Position numbers and translations under genes: made by a program | Notes under the pieces: generated by a model | What the model was told of the DNA's origin: nothing | Databases searched by the model: none | The model's input: only the letters and a program-made list of their open reading frames with translations | In this document: positions 50,349-60,212 of the stretch, piece by piece | Layout: every line of letters starts with the position of its first letter | Numbering within the stretch: position 1 is the stretch's first letter | DNA from: Kordiimonas sp. SCSIO 12610 | GTDB taxonomy: Bacteria; Pseudomonadota; Alphaproteobacteria; Sphingomonadales; Kordiimonadaceae | Assembly: GCF_024398015.1 (NCBI RefSeq) | Contig: NZ_CP073747.1 | Location: 1,622,501-1,686,500 of the forward strand | Direction of reading: 5' to 3' | Length of the DNA stretch: 64,000 nt

Positions 50349-51298
50349 CTCTTTTTGAGAAAAGTTCTAACAGCTTCCAAGGTTTTCTCGGGAATTTCTT
50401 CCATTGGGATGTGGCCAGCGTTTTTAAAAACAACAAGTTCGCTATTTTTGATCTCTCGGTCCATCACGCGGCCTGCCTCTACAGGGATCAGGTTATCGTC
50501 CTCGCCCCATATAATCAGGCTAGGGACATTGATTGTGCTTAGGTCAATTTCTGTGCGGTCAGCACGGTATCCGGCAAACCGTTTACCTGTTGCCTCACGG
50601 TTGCCGGGATACCGCACAAGTTCCCAGTAACGATCGATCATTTTGTCATCAATAACCGCATGGTTGGTGAAGGTTTTCTTCAACCCTTCGGCGGAAAGGC
50701 TGCGAGGCGTAATATTGCCGATTATCCAGTCCGTATACCAACGGCCCGCCAGCCGGAAAGCAAGCGGGGGGTCGGTTTTTGCTTCTTCCTTGACGGGTAA
50801 TTTGGCACCGGACGCATCAACAAGGATCAATGAGTTTACAAATTCAGGATACTTTTGGGTGAAATAGAGGCTGATGCCGCCGCCCATGCTGTTCCCGCCC
50901 AAAACAAAGTTTTGAAGGCCTAATGTTTGAACAAATTCATGAACAAAATTGCTCATACCCTTATAGCCATACATGCCAGCGGGTGTTGGCCCCGTAAGGC
51001 CGTGCCCAGGAAGGTCTACTGTGATAATTCGGTAATCTGCTTTTAGGTCACTAACCCACGCTTCCCAAGTATGAAGCGATGAATTTGAACCATGCAAGAG
51101 GACAATTGGTGCTGCGTTCTTATCCCCTTCATCACGGAAATGGGCTGTTGCACCGGACGGTAATTCGACAAAGGTTGAAGCCCCATAAGCATATTTTTCG
51201 CGGAGGTCTTCGGGCGCAATGTCTGGTGTCCACGCAATAACGATCGCGAGTGAAAAGGTCACAAAAACAATGGCGAAAAGAACACGAAAAATCTGCAT
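50345..51298 (-). CDS. Alpha/beta hydrolase, membrane-anchored
   Basis: 317-residue alpha/beta hydrolase with an N-terminal hydrophobic segment (about residues 5-22) that would anchor or export it. The oxyanion loop is in VLLHGSNSSLHTW; the nucleophile is the serine in LGGNSMGGGISLYF; the acid is in IIWGEDDNLIP; the catalytic histidine is in FKNAGHIPMEE. The branch resembles epoxide hydrolase/haloalkane dehalogenase-like or esterase enzymes. Substrate unknown. The gene precedes the immunity gene with a 4-bp overlap. Its leader (51299-51330) forms a hairpin that hides the ribosome-binding site. Confidence 0.88.
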   Translation of the reverse strand: MQIFRVLFAIVFVTFSLAIVIAWTPDIAPEDLREKYAYGASTFVELPSGATAHFRDEGDKNAAPIVLLHGSNSSLHTWEAWVSDLKADYRIITVDLPGHGLTGPTPAGMYGYKGMSNFVHEFVQTLGLQNFVLGGNSMGGGISLYFTQKYPEFVNSLILVDASGAKLPVKEEAKTDPPLAFRLAGRWYTDWIIGNITPRSLSAEGLKKTFTNHAVIDDKMIDRYWELVRYPGNREATGKRFAGYRADRTEIDLSTINVPSLIIWGEDDNLIPVEAGRVMDREIKNSELVVFKNAGHIPMEEIPEKTLEAVRTFLKKR

Positions 51299-51330
51299 AA
51301 GCTGCCCCTCTTTGGATTTGGGGGAAGCTT
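51299..51330 (-). promoter_or_regulatory. Leader hairpin over the ribosome-binding site of the hydrolase gene
   Basis: Read on the minus strand, AAGCTTCCCC and GGGGCAGCTT pair over 10 bp with one mismatch, with a 12-nt loop; the ATG (51298) follows directly. The GGGG of the 3' arm is the only ribosome-binding candidate, so initiation requires the hairpin to open. Confidence 0.5.
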
Positions 51331-51398
51331 AACGATAAATATTGATTGTTGCAAATCGGGTTTTTACTTGGCGCATGCTTATATGCATGGACGCGGTC

Positions 51399-52475
51399 CT
51401 ATAATTCACACTGGGCCTTGTGCAGCATTTTATGATCCGCAAGTACGCATGCCATCATCGCCTCTGCCACGGGGACCGCGCGAATACCCACGCATGGATC
51501 GTGACGACCTTTCGTCATAACGTCAACCGCATTACCGTCGGTATCAATGGATTTACGCGGTGTCAGGATCGAACTTGTTGGCTTTACTGCAAAGCGGGCA
51601 ACAACTTGCTGGCCCGTTGAAATACCACCTAAAATACCGCCTGCGTTGTTGGACATAAATTGAGGCCCGCCATTCGCTGCTGGTACCATTTCGTCGGCGT
51701 TTTCTTCGCCTGTCAGTGCGGCGGCTTCCATGCCTGCGCCAATTTCAACGCCTTTAACGGCATTGATGCTCATTAATGCGGCTGAAAGGTCGGTGTCGAG
51801 TTTCGCATAAATGGGAGCACCCCATCCGGCGGGAACGCCGTCTGCGACAACTTCGATAATTGCACCAATTGAGCTTCCGTTTTTGCGGATTTTGTCAAGC
51901 TCATCTGCCCATAACTCGGCAGCAACCGGATCGGGGCAAAGAAGTGGGTTGTTGCTAACCTCATCCCAATCGAGGCGGTCACGATCAATCTTGTGCGGGC
52001 CCATTTGAACCATGCCTGCGCGAATTGTAATACCATCTCCAAGTATCTTTCGGGCGATAGCCCCAGCTGCAACCCGCATTGCGGTTTCGCGTGCGCTAGA
52101 GCGTCCGCCGCCCCTATAGTCACGGATACCGTATTTGGTAAGGTAGGTGTAATCAGCGTGGCCAGGGCGGAAACGTTTGGCGATGTCGCCGTAGTCTTTG
52201 GAACGCTGGTCGGTATTTTCGATCATTAACTGAAGCGAGGTTCCGGTTGTTTTGCCTTCAAAAACGCCGGACAAGATTTTGACTTCATCGGCTTCTTTGC
52301 GCTGCGTCGTATATTTGCTTTGACCGGGCTTTCTTTTGTCCAGAAATGCTTGAATATCGGCTTCGCACAAATCAAGCATGGGGGGAACGCCGTCCACGGT
52401 GCAACCAATGGCTGGCCCGTGGCTTTCACCCCATGTTGTGAAACGGAATAGTCTGCCAAACGTATTGAAGGACAT
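51399..52475 (-). CDS. aroC: Chorismate synthase
   Basis: 358-residue chorismate synthase, last step of the shikimate pathway; uses reduced FMN to make chorismate from EPSP. Signatures: [20 protein letters not shown] at the N-terminus, [22 protein letters not shown] (the FMN-binding motif), and the final [11 protein letters not shown]. Start is ATG 52475; the in-frame extension to 52547 is not conserved. It lies 23 bp downstream of fabI on the same strand, in a well-known alphaproteobacterial order. Confidence 0.97.
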   Translation of the reverse strand: MSFNTFGRLFRFTTWGESHGPAIGCTVDGVPPMLDLCEADIQAFLDKRKPGQSKYTTQRKEADEVKILSGVFEGKTTGTSLQLMIENTDQRSKDYGDIAKRFRPGHADYTYLTKYGIRDYRGGGRSSARETAMRVAAGAIARKILGDGITIRAGMVQMGPHKIDRDRLDWDEVSNNPLLCPDPVAAELWADELDKIRKNGSSIGAIIEVVADGVPAGWGAPIYAKLDTDLSAALMSINAVKGVEIGAGMEAAALTGEENADEMVPAANGGPQFMSNNAGGILGGISTGQQVVARFAVKPTSSILTPRKSIDTDGNAVDVMTKGRHDPCVGIRAVPVAEAMMACVLADHKMLHKAQCEL

Positions 52476-52498
52476 AGATTTTCCAGCATTTTTTTTCG

Positions 52499-53308
52499 TT
52501 AATTGGAAACGAAGACTTTCATCGATTCTTCGTCGGTTGGCATGCATGTTGTGCTGAAACCACCATCCACATGATGGGTTTCACCGGTTACACCAGAAGA
52601 CAAATCGGACAAGAGATAAAGACCGGCACCAGCAACGTCATCAAGCGTAATATTACGCTTCATTGGTGCGTTCTTTTCATTGTATTTTAAGAGCATACGG
52701 AAATCACCCACGCCAGAAGCCGCAAGCGTTTTCATTGGCCCTGCTGAGATCGTATTCACACGGATATTCTTTTCACCCAAGTCACGCGCCATATAGCGGG
52801 TACTGGCTTCAAGTGCTGCTTTTGCAACGCCCATCACATTATAATGGGGAACCACTTTTTCAGAACCATAATAGGATAGGGTGATCATCGAACCGCCATC
52901 TGTCATCAGTTTTTCAGCGCGCTGTCCAACAGCAACAAAGCTGTAGGCGGAAATATTCATCGTCATCAGGAAGTTATCGAGCGATGTGTCGATATAGCGG
53001 CCGCGCAGTTCAGACTTGTCTGAATAGCCAATCGCATGAACGAGGAAATCAAGTTTGCCCCATTTTTCCTCTAACTTTTTAAAGACAGCGTCGATGGACG
53101 CACCATCAGACACATCACATTCTTCAACAAAATCCGAACCAACAGAGTCAGCAAGCGGTTGAACACGTTTTTTAAGCGCGTCACCCTGATAGGTAAAGCC
53201 CACATGCGCCCCTTGATCGGCACACGCTTTTGCAATGCCCCAAGCCATTGAGCGATCATTGGCAACACCCATGATCAATCCTTTTTTGCCTTCCATTAAT
53301 CCGCTCAT
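52499..53308 (-). CDS. fabI: Enoyl-[acyl-carrier-protein] reductase (NADH)
   Basis: 269-residue FabI, reducing enoyl-ACP in the fatty acid elongation cycle. It begins with a [19 protein letters not shown] nucleotide loop (GxxxxxSxA) and has the Tyr-x6-Lys active site as [11 protein letters not shown]. The C-terminal [13 protein letters not shown] matches the family. AAGGA precedes two adjacent ATGs at 53311 and 53308; the second has the better spacing. It is the gene upstream of aroC and downstream of the yihY-like gene. Confidence 0.97.
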   Translation of the reverse strand: MSGLMEGKKGLIMGVANDRSMAWGIAKACADQGAHVGFTYQGDALKKRVQPLADSVGSDFVEECDVSDGASIDAVFKKLEEKWGKLDFLVHAIGYSDKSELRGRYIDTSLDNFLMTMNISAYSFVAVGQRAEKLMTDGGSMITLSYYGSEKVVPHYNVMGVAKAALEASTRYMARDLGEKNIRVNTISAGPMKTLAASGVGDFRMLLKYNEKNAPMKRNITLDDVAGAGLYLLSDLSSGVTGETHHVDGGFSTTCMPTDEESMKVFVSN

Positions 53309-53364
53309 CATTAGTTCCTTTAATTTTCTCGTTGTTTCTGCGGTTAATCCGAGGATCAAGCGAC

Positions 53365-54267
53365 TTATGCGTCCGGCTTGATGTCGTCCTCTGTCAAATC
53401 TTGTTCGCTCTTTATAGCGCCTTGTTCAAATTTGTCTCTATAATATGTATAGGCGGCGTTGAGTTCAGCCCCCATCACAAACCCGATGCTCACGATAAAG
53501 CAAAACAGTTGCATGATCACAACGCCTGCAAGCGAACCGTATGTGACATCATAGTTATCCGCATATTTCAAATATACCGAAAGCCCTTTGGCAGTGGATA
53601 ATAGGAAAATCAAACTCAGGATCGTGCCCGGTATGCGTTTGGGTTTTTTAATCTTGCGCGGCGTTAGGACAAAATAAACGCCAAATAATCCCAGAAGCAG
53701 GATTGAAGGGCTAACGAAAATGCTTAGGTAGCTCCATAACGTGTCGATACCATCGTTGACAATATCGGGAAACAGACTGGTTGTTGCTTTAAAGATGGCA
53801 GGGCCCAGGACAAGGATCGACATTGCCAATATGACGGTAACTGCACCAAAAATCACGACAGCGAGGCTCTCAAGTCGGCGTAACCAGATTGCGGGCGCGT
53901 GTTCGCGGCCAAATGCTTTCACAATCACACCACGTGCGGCCTCAACACCGTTTGCAGCGCCCCATATTGCAAACAGAATGGAGCCCGTCAGGATTTCAGC
54001 CCCTGTGTTTTTGATAATTCCCTGAACCGGCCCTCGGATAACGCTGGATACCTCAGGCGGCAATACCTCAAACATAAAGTTGATCGCTTCAAGGCCGCGT
54101 TCTGTTTGACCAAGGAAGCCAGAAATTGCCACAAGGAAAATGATGAATGGAAACATAGATAGCATCGCAAGAAATGCCATATTGCCTGCCGCAGCCATCC
54201 CGCCATTATCGAAATATTTCGATATGGCATATTTGATGACTTTGTAATGTTTCCTGAGACTGTTCAT
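53365..54267 (-). CDS. YihY/BrkB-family inner-membrane protein
   Basis: 300-residue membrane protein with about six predicted helices. Family features are GGMAAAGNMAFLAMLSMFPF and then SGFLGQ near the start and AALNGVEAARGVIVKAFGRE-like loops (GAANGVEAARGVIVKAFGRE). The C-terminal tail is hydrophilic. The family (formerly ribonuclease BN) is a transporter-like protein of unknown substrate. It sits 57 bp upstream of fabI and 63 bp downstream of the dnaJ-like gene. Confidence 0.9.
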   Translation of the reverse strand: MNSLRKHYKVIKYAISKYFDNGGMAAAGNMAFLAMLSMFPFIIFLVAISGFLGQTERGLEAINFMFEVLPPEVSSVIRGPVQGIIKNTGAEILTGSILFAIWGAANGVEAARGVIVKAFGREHAPAIWLRRLESLAVVIFGAVTVILAMSILVLGPAIFKATTSLFPDIVNDGIDTLWSYLSIFVSPSILLLGLFGVYFVLTPRKIKKPKRIPGTILSLIFLLSTAKGLSVYLKYADNYDVTYGSLAGVVIMQLFCFIVSIGFVMGAELNAAYTYYRDKFEQGAIKSEQDLTEDDIKPDA

Positions 54268-54329
54268 GTGGTTTAATATGGGTGCCTGATCGCTTGTGAA
54301 TAAGGTTTGAATTTAAAATCTATATCGCT

Positions 54330-55298
54330 TTACAACAAACCGGAATTTTTACGAAGCGCCGGGCCGTTACCGCCTTTCCAGTTTTTAAGCGCTTTTTCCA
54401 ATTCCAGATCACGAGTTTTAGGCAGCATTACCTTCAGGCTTACATACATATTCCCAACCTGATCGCGCTTTTTCACGCCTTTTCCTTTCAGGCGCAGGCG
54501 TTTGCCGGTTGAAGAGTTGCGTGGAACACGGATTGTTAGCCGTCCCTTTGGGGTTGGTACCTCAATATCACCACCCAGCACTGCTTCATCAAGCGAAATC
54601 GGGAGTTCGAGGTGAATATCCAGCCCCTCACGCGTATAGTATGCATGCTCGCTTACATGGACCTCAACGAGCGCATCGCCTTTTTCTCCACCCGCAATAC
54701 TAGGGCCACCTTGTCCCGTTAACCTGACGACCTGACCGTCTTGTATTCCTTCGGGGATTTTTATATCGATGGACCGTCCATCATTTAATTTAAGCCGTCT
54801 GCTGCCACCCGTGATCGATTCCTCAAATCCAATGGTAATCGTGTAATTGATATCAAGGCCTTTGCGGCGGCCGGCTTCCTTATACGGATTGGTTTTTTGC
54901 TTGCCCTCAGACTTCTGTGAAGATTTCTTCTTTTTGCGAAAGCCACCAAAATTAAAAAAGTCAGAAAACAGGTCTTCGGCTTCTTCAAAATCAAATGGGT
55001 TTTTACCGCGAGCGCGGTGGGCGGACGCCCGTTGGTTTCTTGCGTTTTGAGCGGCGGCATCGAAAGCAGATTGCTGATTGCCATCCGCGTCAATTTCGCC
55101 GCGATCATATTTGTTACGAAGGTCTTTGTCGCCCAGTATGTTATACGCAGCGGTGACTTCCTTAAAACGCTCGGCAACGCGCTCGTCATCTTTATTCGTA
55201 TCAGGATGAAGCTTCTTTGCGAGGGCACGGTAAGCTTTCTTGACATCGGCGTCAGATGAGCCTCGTTTGACACCCAGAATTTGATAAAGATCACGCAT
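54330..55298 (-). CDS. DnaJ-like co-chaperone (CbpA-type)
   Basis: 322-residue protein. Residues 1-70 form a J-domain with YQILGVKRGSSDADVKKAYR and the HPD motif in KLHPDTN. A Gly/Lys-rich linker follows. The C-terminal part (about 150-320) carries the DnaJ substrate-binding domains, with LEAPISLDEAVLGG-type residues (LELPISLDEAVLGGDIEVPTP). No zinc-finger is present, so CbpA-like. It should stimulate DnaK. It is divergent from pdxH, with an AT-rich dyad in between. Confidence 0.93.
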   Translation of the reverse strand: MRDLYQILGVKRGSSDADVKKAYRALAKKLHPDTNKDDERVAERFKEVTAAYNILGDKDLRNKYDRGEIDADGNQQSAFDAAAQNARNQRASAHRARGKNPFDFEEAEDLFSDFFNFGGFRKKKKSSQKSEGKQKTNPYKEAGRRKGLDINYTITIGFEESITGGSRRLKLNDGRSIDIKIPEGIQDGQVVRLTGQGGPSIAGGEKGDALVEVHVSEHAYYTREGLDIHLELPISLDEAVLGGDIEVPTPKGRLTIRVPRNSSTGKRLRLKGKGVKKRDQVGNMYVSLKVMLPKTRDLELEKALKNWKGGNGPALRKNSGLL

Positions 55299-55364
55299 AT
55301 ATCGTTTTGAACTCTTACGTCACAGGTTAGTTTGCAACTATAGTATAGCTGTTTTTTATTTCTT

Positions 55365-55390
55365 AATAGATATTTTCTTTGATATCTATT
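55365..55390. promoter_or_regulatory. AT-rich dyad between dnaJ-like and pdxH genes
   Basis: AATAGATAT (55365-55373) and ATATCTATT (55382-55390) are perfect 9-bp arms with an 8-nt spacer, midway in the 182-bp divergent region. It may be an operator or a promoter element. Confidence 0.4.
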
Positions 55391-55480
55391 TCAATATGAT
55401 CTGACACATTGAAAATCTTGTATTAAGAAAAAGCGCTGTAAGCAATTGGCACACTTATTTTTAGACAACGGAATATATAA

Positions 55481-56083
55481 ATGACTGAGCAAAATGTTGA
55501 ATTTGGCAAGCCTTTTGAAACTTTCGGTGAATGGCTCGAAGAAGCCAAGGCGAGCGAAATCAATGATCCGACGGGCATGGCGCTCGCGACCACGACGCCC
55601 GATGGTCGGCCAAGTTTGCGTATGGTGCTTTTGAAGGGGTGGGATGAACGCGGTTTCGTTTTTTATACCAACCTTGATAGCCGTAAAGGTGGGGAACTGA
55701 AAGATAATGCAAGCGTCGCCTTGTTGTTTCACTGGAAGTCGCTGCGCCGTCAAATCAGAATTGAAGGCCAAGTGAGCCCGGTTACAAGTGAAGAAGCGGA
55801 CGAATATTTTGCGTCTCGCCCGCGCGCAAGCCGTATCGGTGCTTGGGCATCAAAGCAATCATCACCTATGCAGGGAAGGTTTGAGTTTGAAGCCGAGATC
55901 GCGAAATACACAACTAAATTCGGTGTAGGGGAAATCCCACGACCGGAAAACTGGTCAGGGTTTCGGGTGAAGCCTCAGGCTTTTGAATTCTGGCGCGACC
56001 GTAAATTCCGCCTGCATGAACGGCTTCAGTATGACTTGGTGGACGGTGAAAACGGCTGGAAAATCACTGAACTTTACCCCTAG
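55481..56083 (+). CDS. pdxH: Pyridoxamine 5'-phosphate oxidase
   Basis: 200-residue FMN enzyme that makes PLP from PNP or PMP. It carries MALATTTPDGRPSLRMVLLKG (FMN site), GFVFYTNLDSRKGGEL and the C-terminal FEFWRDRKFRLHERLQY with the R-x-H pair, typical of PdxH. It is the plus-strand neighbour of the dnaJ-like gene in a divergent arrangement common in Alphaproteobacteria. Confidence 0.97.
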   Translation: MTEQNVEFGKPFETFGEWLEEAKASEINDPTGMALATTTPDGRPSLRMVLLKGWDERGFVFYTNLDSRKGGELKDNASVALLFHWKSLRRQIRIEGQVSPVTSEEADEYFASRPRASRIGAWASKQSSPMQGRFEFEAEIAKYTTKFGVGEIPRPENWSGFRVKPQAFEFWRDRKFRLHERLQYDLVDGENGWKITELYP

Positions 56084-56200
56084 AAAATTCATTGTTTAAA
56101 GATAATTGCTTTTTGGCTTGGCATTATCATTTTCTCTGATTAATCTCTGTCATTAACTTTGCAGCATTGGGAAGTGAAGCAAGGGAGAGGGAGATAAATT

Positions 56201-57652
56201 ATGGATAATGCATCTTTTGACGCTGGAAGTGCAAACATAGCAGAAATTCTGGCATCCCAGCGCGCTGCTTATCTTGCTGATGGGTATGTAAGCGCTGAGG
56301 TTCGGATTGACCGTCTGAGGCGGGTTCTTGGCATTATCCTTAAACATCAGGATGATTTCATACGTATCATCAGCGAAGATTTTGGCAATCGTTCAGCGGG
56401 AACAACATTATTTGCGGATGTTGTGGCAAGTGTTGGGGCAATTCGTGATGCGATCAAACATGTCAAAAAATGGATGAAACCCTCAAGGCGGTCACTCGCG
56501 TTTCCATTTGGCTTTTTGGGGGCGAGGGGGCAGGTGACCTCGCAGCCTAAGGGTGTTATTGGCCTTATAACGCCCTGGAACTTTCCGATGACGATGGTTT
56601 TCGTACCACTTGCCCAGATGCTTGCAGCGGGTAACCGTGTTATGATCAAGCCTTCGGAACATACACCGAAAACATCTGCCTTTTTTGAAAAGGTATTCGC
56701 CGAAGTATTCGATAAACAAGAAATTGCTGTCATTAATGGTGGGGTCGAAGTGAGCCAGGTGTTTTCAAGCCAGCCATTTGACCATTTAATGTTTACCGGA
56801 GCGCCCTCTATCGGCAAACTGATCATGCGTTCTGCCAGTGAAAATCTGGTTCCAGTTACCCTCGAGCTTGGTGGGAAAAGCCCGGTATTAGCGGGTAGAA
56901 GCGCAAATATGGACATGACGGCGTCGCGGGTAGCAATGTGGAAAAACGCGAATGCGGGTCAGATTTGCTTGGCTCCTGATTATATTAACGTACACAAGGA
57001 TCAGGAAAGCGCCTTTGTTGAAAAATACACAAATGCTGTAACCTCTATGTTTCCAACGATGCTGACAAATGATGATTATACATCAATCATATCAGCGCGG
57101 CACCGTGAACGTCTTGAGGGATATTTGGACGATGCGCGCGAAAAAGGTGCTGATGTTCGCATTATCAATCCTGCTAATGAAGATTTCAGCGGGCAAAATC
57201 AGTCTAACAAAATACCACCCGCTCTCATATTAAATCCAACCGATGATATGAAGGTGATGCAGGAAGAAATATTTGGACCCATTTTGCCTGTTCGCACTGT
57301 TGAAAGCGTTGATGAAGCGATTGGGTATGTAAACGGTCGCGAACGGCCCCTGGCGCTGTATTATTTTGGTGATGATAGTGCGGAAGAGGCGAAAATTGTT
57401 AACTCCACTACATCTGGTAGCGTTTGTATCAATGATCTAGTTTGGCAGGGCGGACAGGAAAACCTTCCTTTTGGCGGCGTTGGAAACAGCGGTATGGGCC
57501 ATTATCATGGATATGATGGCTTCCTGGAATTTTCGCATCAGAAATCTGTTCTAAAACATCCAAAGCTTGATCTTAATAAGCTTATTGGTTTGATCCCTCC
57601 TTACGGTGACGGGAAACTGGAACGGAATATGAAAAGCAGAATTGGCAAATAG
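56201..57652 (+). CDS. Aldehyde dehydrogenase (coniferyl aldehyde dehydrogenase-like)
   Basis: 483-residue NAD(P)-dependent aldehyde dehydrogenase. Motifs: VIGLITPWNFPMTMVFVPL, the catalytic glutamate in TLELGGKSPVLAG, the catalytic cysteine in NAGQICLAPDY, and LPFGGVGNSGMGHYHG near the C-terminus. The family of coniferyl aldehyde dehydrogenases (CalB) fits the sequence best, but fatty or medium-chain aldehydes are equally possible. AAGGGAGAGGGAGA precedes the ATG. First gene of a run that leads to an iron-type alcohol dehydrogenase and two SDRs. Confidence 0.92.
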   Translation: MDNASFDAGSANIAEILASQRAAYLADGYVSAEVRIDRLRRVLGIILKHQDDFIRIISEDFGNRSAGTTLFADVVASVGAIRDAIKHVKKWMKPSRRSLAFPFGFLGARGQVTSQPKGVIGLITPWNFPMTMVFVPLAQMLAAGNRVMIKPSEHTPKTSAFFEKVFAEVFDKQEIAVINGGVEVSQVFSSQPFDHLMFTGAPSIGKLIMRSASENLVPVTLELGGKSPVLAGRSANMDMTASRVAMWKNANAGQICLAPDYINVHKDQESAFVEKYTNAVTSMFPTMLTNDDYTSIISARHRERLEGYLDDAREKGADVRIINPANEDFSGQNQSNKIPPALILNPTDDMKVMQEEIFGPILPVRTVESVDEAIGYVNGRERPLALYYFGDDSAEEAKIVNSTTSGSVCINDLVWQGGQENLPFGGVGNSGMGHYHGYDGFLEFSHQKSVLKHPKLDLNKLIGLIPPYGDGKLERNMKSRIGK

Positions 57653-57693
57653 CGTCTGTTATTTCTCTTACAAGTGATTAGGTGGATTAAGAT

Positions 57694-58842
57694 ATGAATT
57701 TTGCTTTTGATACGGTGGCCTCTATCCTTGTGGAAGACCATGGTGCATCTAATCTAGGGGCAATATTAAAAGGGCGCTATAAGCCAGTTCCTTGTTTTGT
57801 CGTTACTGACAAGGGCCTGAGGTCGCTCGGGCTTTTGGATCAAGCTATTTCATCCCTGAAAGCAAATGGCTTTGCCCCCATTATTTATGATGATGTCGTC
57901 GCTGACCCACCGGAAGCAAGTATTCATGATGCTGTAGATGCCGCGAAACAGAACGGCTGCGAGCTTGTTATTGGCTTTGGCGGCGGTAGTTCCATGGACG
58001 TTGCCAAACTCGTGGCTGTGCTATTGAAGGGGCAGCAAGACCTTTCAACGATGTATGGTATCGGTCAGATTACATCTGATCGTGTTCCACTTGTTCAAAT
58101 ACCAACCACATCAGGTACGGGCTCTGAAGTGACGCCCATCTCAATTGTTACGACGGGTGAAACGACAAAAATGGGCGTTGTTGACCCCATATTATACGCT
58201 GACCTTGCGATACTGGATGCGACATTGACCCTTGGGTTGCCTGCGCATGTAACGGCAGCCACTGGGATTGATGCGATGGTTCATGCGTTGGAGGCATACA
58301 CGACCAAGCACAAGAAAAATCCTATTTCTGACGCACTCGCGCGGCAGGCTTTCAGCCTTTTGGGGTGGAATATATTACGTGTGTGTTCCGACGGAAAAAA
58401 TCTGGATGCACGCCGCGATATGCTAATCGGCGCAATGCTGGCGGGGCAGGCGTTTGCGAACGCTCCTGTTGCTGCTGTTCATGCACTTGCTTATCCGCTG
58501 GGAGGGCATTTCCATGTGCCGCACGGTCTCTCGAACTCTTTAGTGCTGCCATATGTTATGGAATTCAATATGGAGCAGGCTGGCGATGCTTATGGTGAAT
58601 TGGCGGCGATCTTAGACCTCAAGAGCCAGAACGGACAGAGTGCAGCCAGCGCCCTTGTCCAGTGGTTTAGAAATGTTGCCAGTGAAGCGGGTATTGAAAC
58701 ACGGTTACGGGACGTTGGTGTAAAAGAGAGCGACCTTGATATGCTTGCGGATGATGCGATGCTTCAGACACGGTTGCTTGTTAATAACCCACGAGAAGTA
58801 ACGCGCGGTGACGCCTATAAAATTTATGAGGCAACTTGGTAA
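57694..58842 (+). CDS. Iron-containing alcohol dehydrogenase
   Basis: 382-residue type III alcohol dehydrogenase. NAD-binding: VIGFGGGSSMDVAK; TTSGTGSEVTPISIV; metal ligands in AVHALAYPLGGHFHVPHGLSN and the aspartate near ILDATLTLGLPAH. The reaction is the interconversion of alcohols and aldehydes, fitting its upstream aldehyde dehydrogenase. Its stop overlaps the start of the thioesterase gene (TAATG). Confidence 0.93.
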   Translation: MNFAFDTVASILVEDHGASNLGAILKGRYKPVPCFVVTDKGLRSLGLLDQAISSLKANGFAPIIYDDVVADPPEASIHDAVDAAKQNGCELVIGFGGGSSMDVAKLVAVLLKGQQDLSTMYGIGQITSDRVPLVQIPTTSGTGSEVTPISIVTTGETTKMGVVDPILYADLAILDATLTLGLPAHVTAATGIDAMVHALEAYTTKHKKNPISDALARQAFSLLGWNILRVCSDGKNLDARRDMLIGAMLAGQAFANAPVAAVHALAYPLGGHFHVPHGLSNSLVLPYVMEFNMEQAGDAYGELAAILDLKSQNGQSAASALVQWFRNVASEAGIETRLRDVGVKESDLDMLADDAMLQTRLLVNNPREVTRGDAYKIYEATW

Positions 58843-59276
58843 TGAAGCGTGGTGATGCAAGACCATACGATGCCTATAAGCATTTTGCTCCTATCCAGAC
58901 CCGTTGGATGGATAATGATGTTTATGGGCATGTGAATAACGTAGTTTATTATAGTTATTTCGACACGCTGGTTAACGAATATCTGATCAATGCTGGCGTT
59001 CTTGATATTCATAGCGGCGATACAATTGGCCTTGTTGTCGAAACATCTTGTAATTATTTCGCACCTATTGAATTCCCGCAAACCATCAAAGGTGCAATCG
59101 GTGTTTCAAAGGTTGGAACATCGAGCGTTCGCTATGAAATTGGCCTGTTTGACGGGGCAGAGCAACCCGTTGCAGCGGGTCATTTTATTCATGTCTATGT
59201 AGATAGAAAAACAAGAAAATCAAAACAGTTATCAAGTGATTCTATCAAAACACTTGAAGGAATAAAATTCGACTAA
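58842..59276 (+). CDS. Acyl-CoA thioesterase, 4HBT hot-dog fold
   Basis: 144-residue hot-dog protein. The start of the 4HBT family is visible as TRWMDNDVYGHVNNVVYYSYFD with the catalytic-site aspartate near residue 25 and the helical region containing VNEYLINAG. Start at ATG 58842 overlaps the ADH stop (TAATG), so translation is coupled. It should cleave short- or medium-chain acyl-CoA thioesters. Confidence 0.9.
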   Translation: MKRGDARPYDAYKHFAPIQTRWMDNDVYGHVNNVVYYSYFDTLVNEYLINAGVLDIHSGDTIGLVVETSCNYFAPIEFPQTIKGAIGVSKVGTSSVRYEIGLFDGAEQPVAAGHFIHVYVDRKTRKSKQLSSDSIKTLEGIKFD

Positions 59277-59337
59277 GGGTGCTATTAATGACCTGAGCAG
59301 TCAGGGCGTGGCATTTGAATAGGAAAGGTATCCAACG

Positions 59338-60141
59338 ATGGATGTAAAAGATAAAGTTATCATTATCACAGGCGGCGCGAGCGGTATCGGGAAGGCGCTT
59401 GGTGAACTGTTTGCTCGTGAGGGGGCAAAGGGTGTAGCCCTTGCCGATATGAATGCGTCTGGCGCGGAGGCAGTAGCCGCATCAATCGGTGATAACGCAA
59501 AAGGATACGCGCTCGATGTTACGGACGAGGCCGCGGTTCAGACAGTCGTTGACGATGTTGAAGCAACATTTGGACCTGTTGACATCTATGTCTCAAATGC
59601 TGGTATTATCTTCTCGGACGCACCTGATTGGACCGCAATCAGCCAAACCAACGAACAGTGGCAGAAAATTTGGGAAGTGAATGTGTTTGCCCATATTCTT
59701 GCGTGCCGCGCGGTACTTCCAAAAATGTTGGAGCGTGAGGGCTGTGGTTTCATCGTGACGGCGTCTGCCGCTGGCCTTCTGAGCCAGATCGGCGATACGT
59801 CCTATTCAACGACAAAGCACGCAGCCGTTGGTTTTGCTGAAAGCCTAGCCATCACGCACGGTGATGACGGCCTTTATGTGGCTGCACTTTGCCCGCAAGC
59901 GGTTGCCTCCAACATGACGAAGGGCGCGGAAGAAAGCTCTGCGGCAGGGGACGGCGTTATGCCAGCGGAAGAGTTTGCAGGCCGTGTGTTGGAGCAAATG
60001 CGCGCTGGTAAATTCATGATCCGACCACACGAGCAGGTTGAGGGGTATTTCCTCAATAAAGCCAAGGATTATGATCGCTGGGTTGGTGGTATGCGAAAAT
60101 TCCGTCGTATGCAGATGGAACGCACTGGTAAGCCGATTTAA
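59338..60141 (+). CDS. Short-chain dehydrogenase/reductase
   Basis: 267-residue classical SDR. TGGASGIGKALG (cofactor), NAGII, then the catalytic serine in VTASAAGLLS and YxxxK as YSTTKHAAVG. An LCPQAVASNM region follows. C-terminal part is extended compared with classical SDRs, ending in a FRRMQMERTGK tail. It probably oxidises or reduces a hydroxyl/keto group of an acyl or other lipid substrate, consistent with the neighbouring genes. Confidence 0.92.
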   Translation: MDVKDKVIIITGGASGIGKALGELFAREGAKGVALADMNASGAEAVAASIGDNAKGYALDVTDEAAVQTVVDDVEATFGPVDIYVSNAGIIFSDAPDWTAISQTNEQWQKIWEVNVFAHILACRAVLPKMLEREGCGFIVTASAAGLLSQIGDTSYSTTKHAAVGFAESLAITHGDDGLYVAALCPQAVASNMTKGAEESSAAGDGVMPAEEFAGRVLEQMRAGKFMIRPHEQVEGYFLNKAKDYDRWVGGMRKFRRMQMERTGKPI

Positions 60142-60212
60142 TTGGTAAACCAATTTTTGCCTAAATAATTTAATCAATATACTGAATTTGACAGATCAAG
60201 GAATAAAGAAGC

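Noticed and set aside
55446-55464. Sigma-54-like TTGGCAC upstream of pdxH
   Set aside because: The GG at 55448 has TT instead of GC 12 bp later, so the -12 element is missing.
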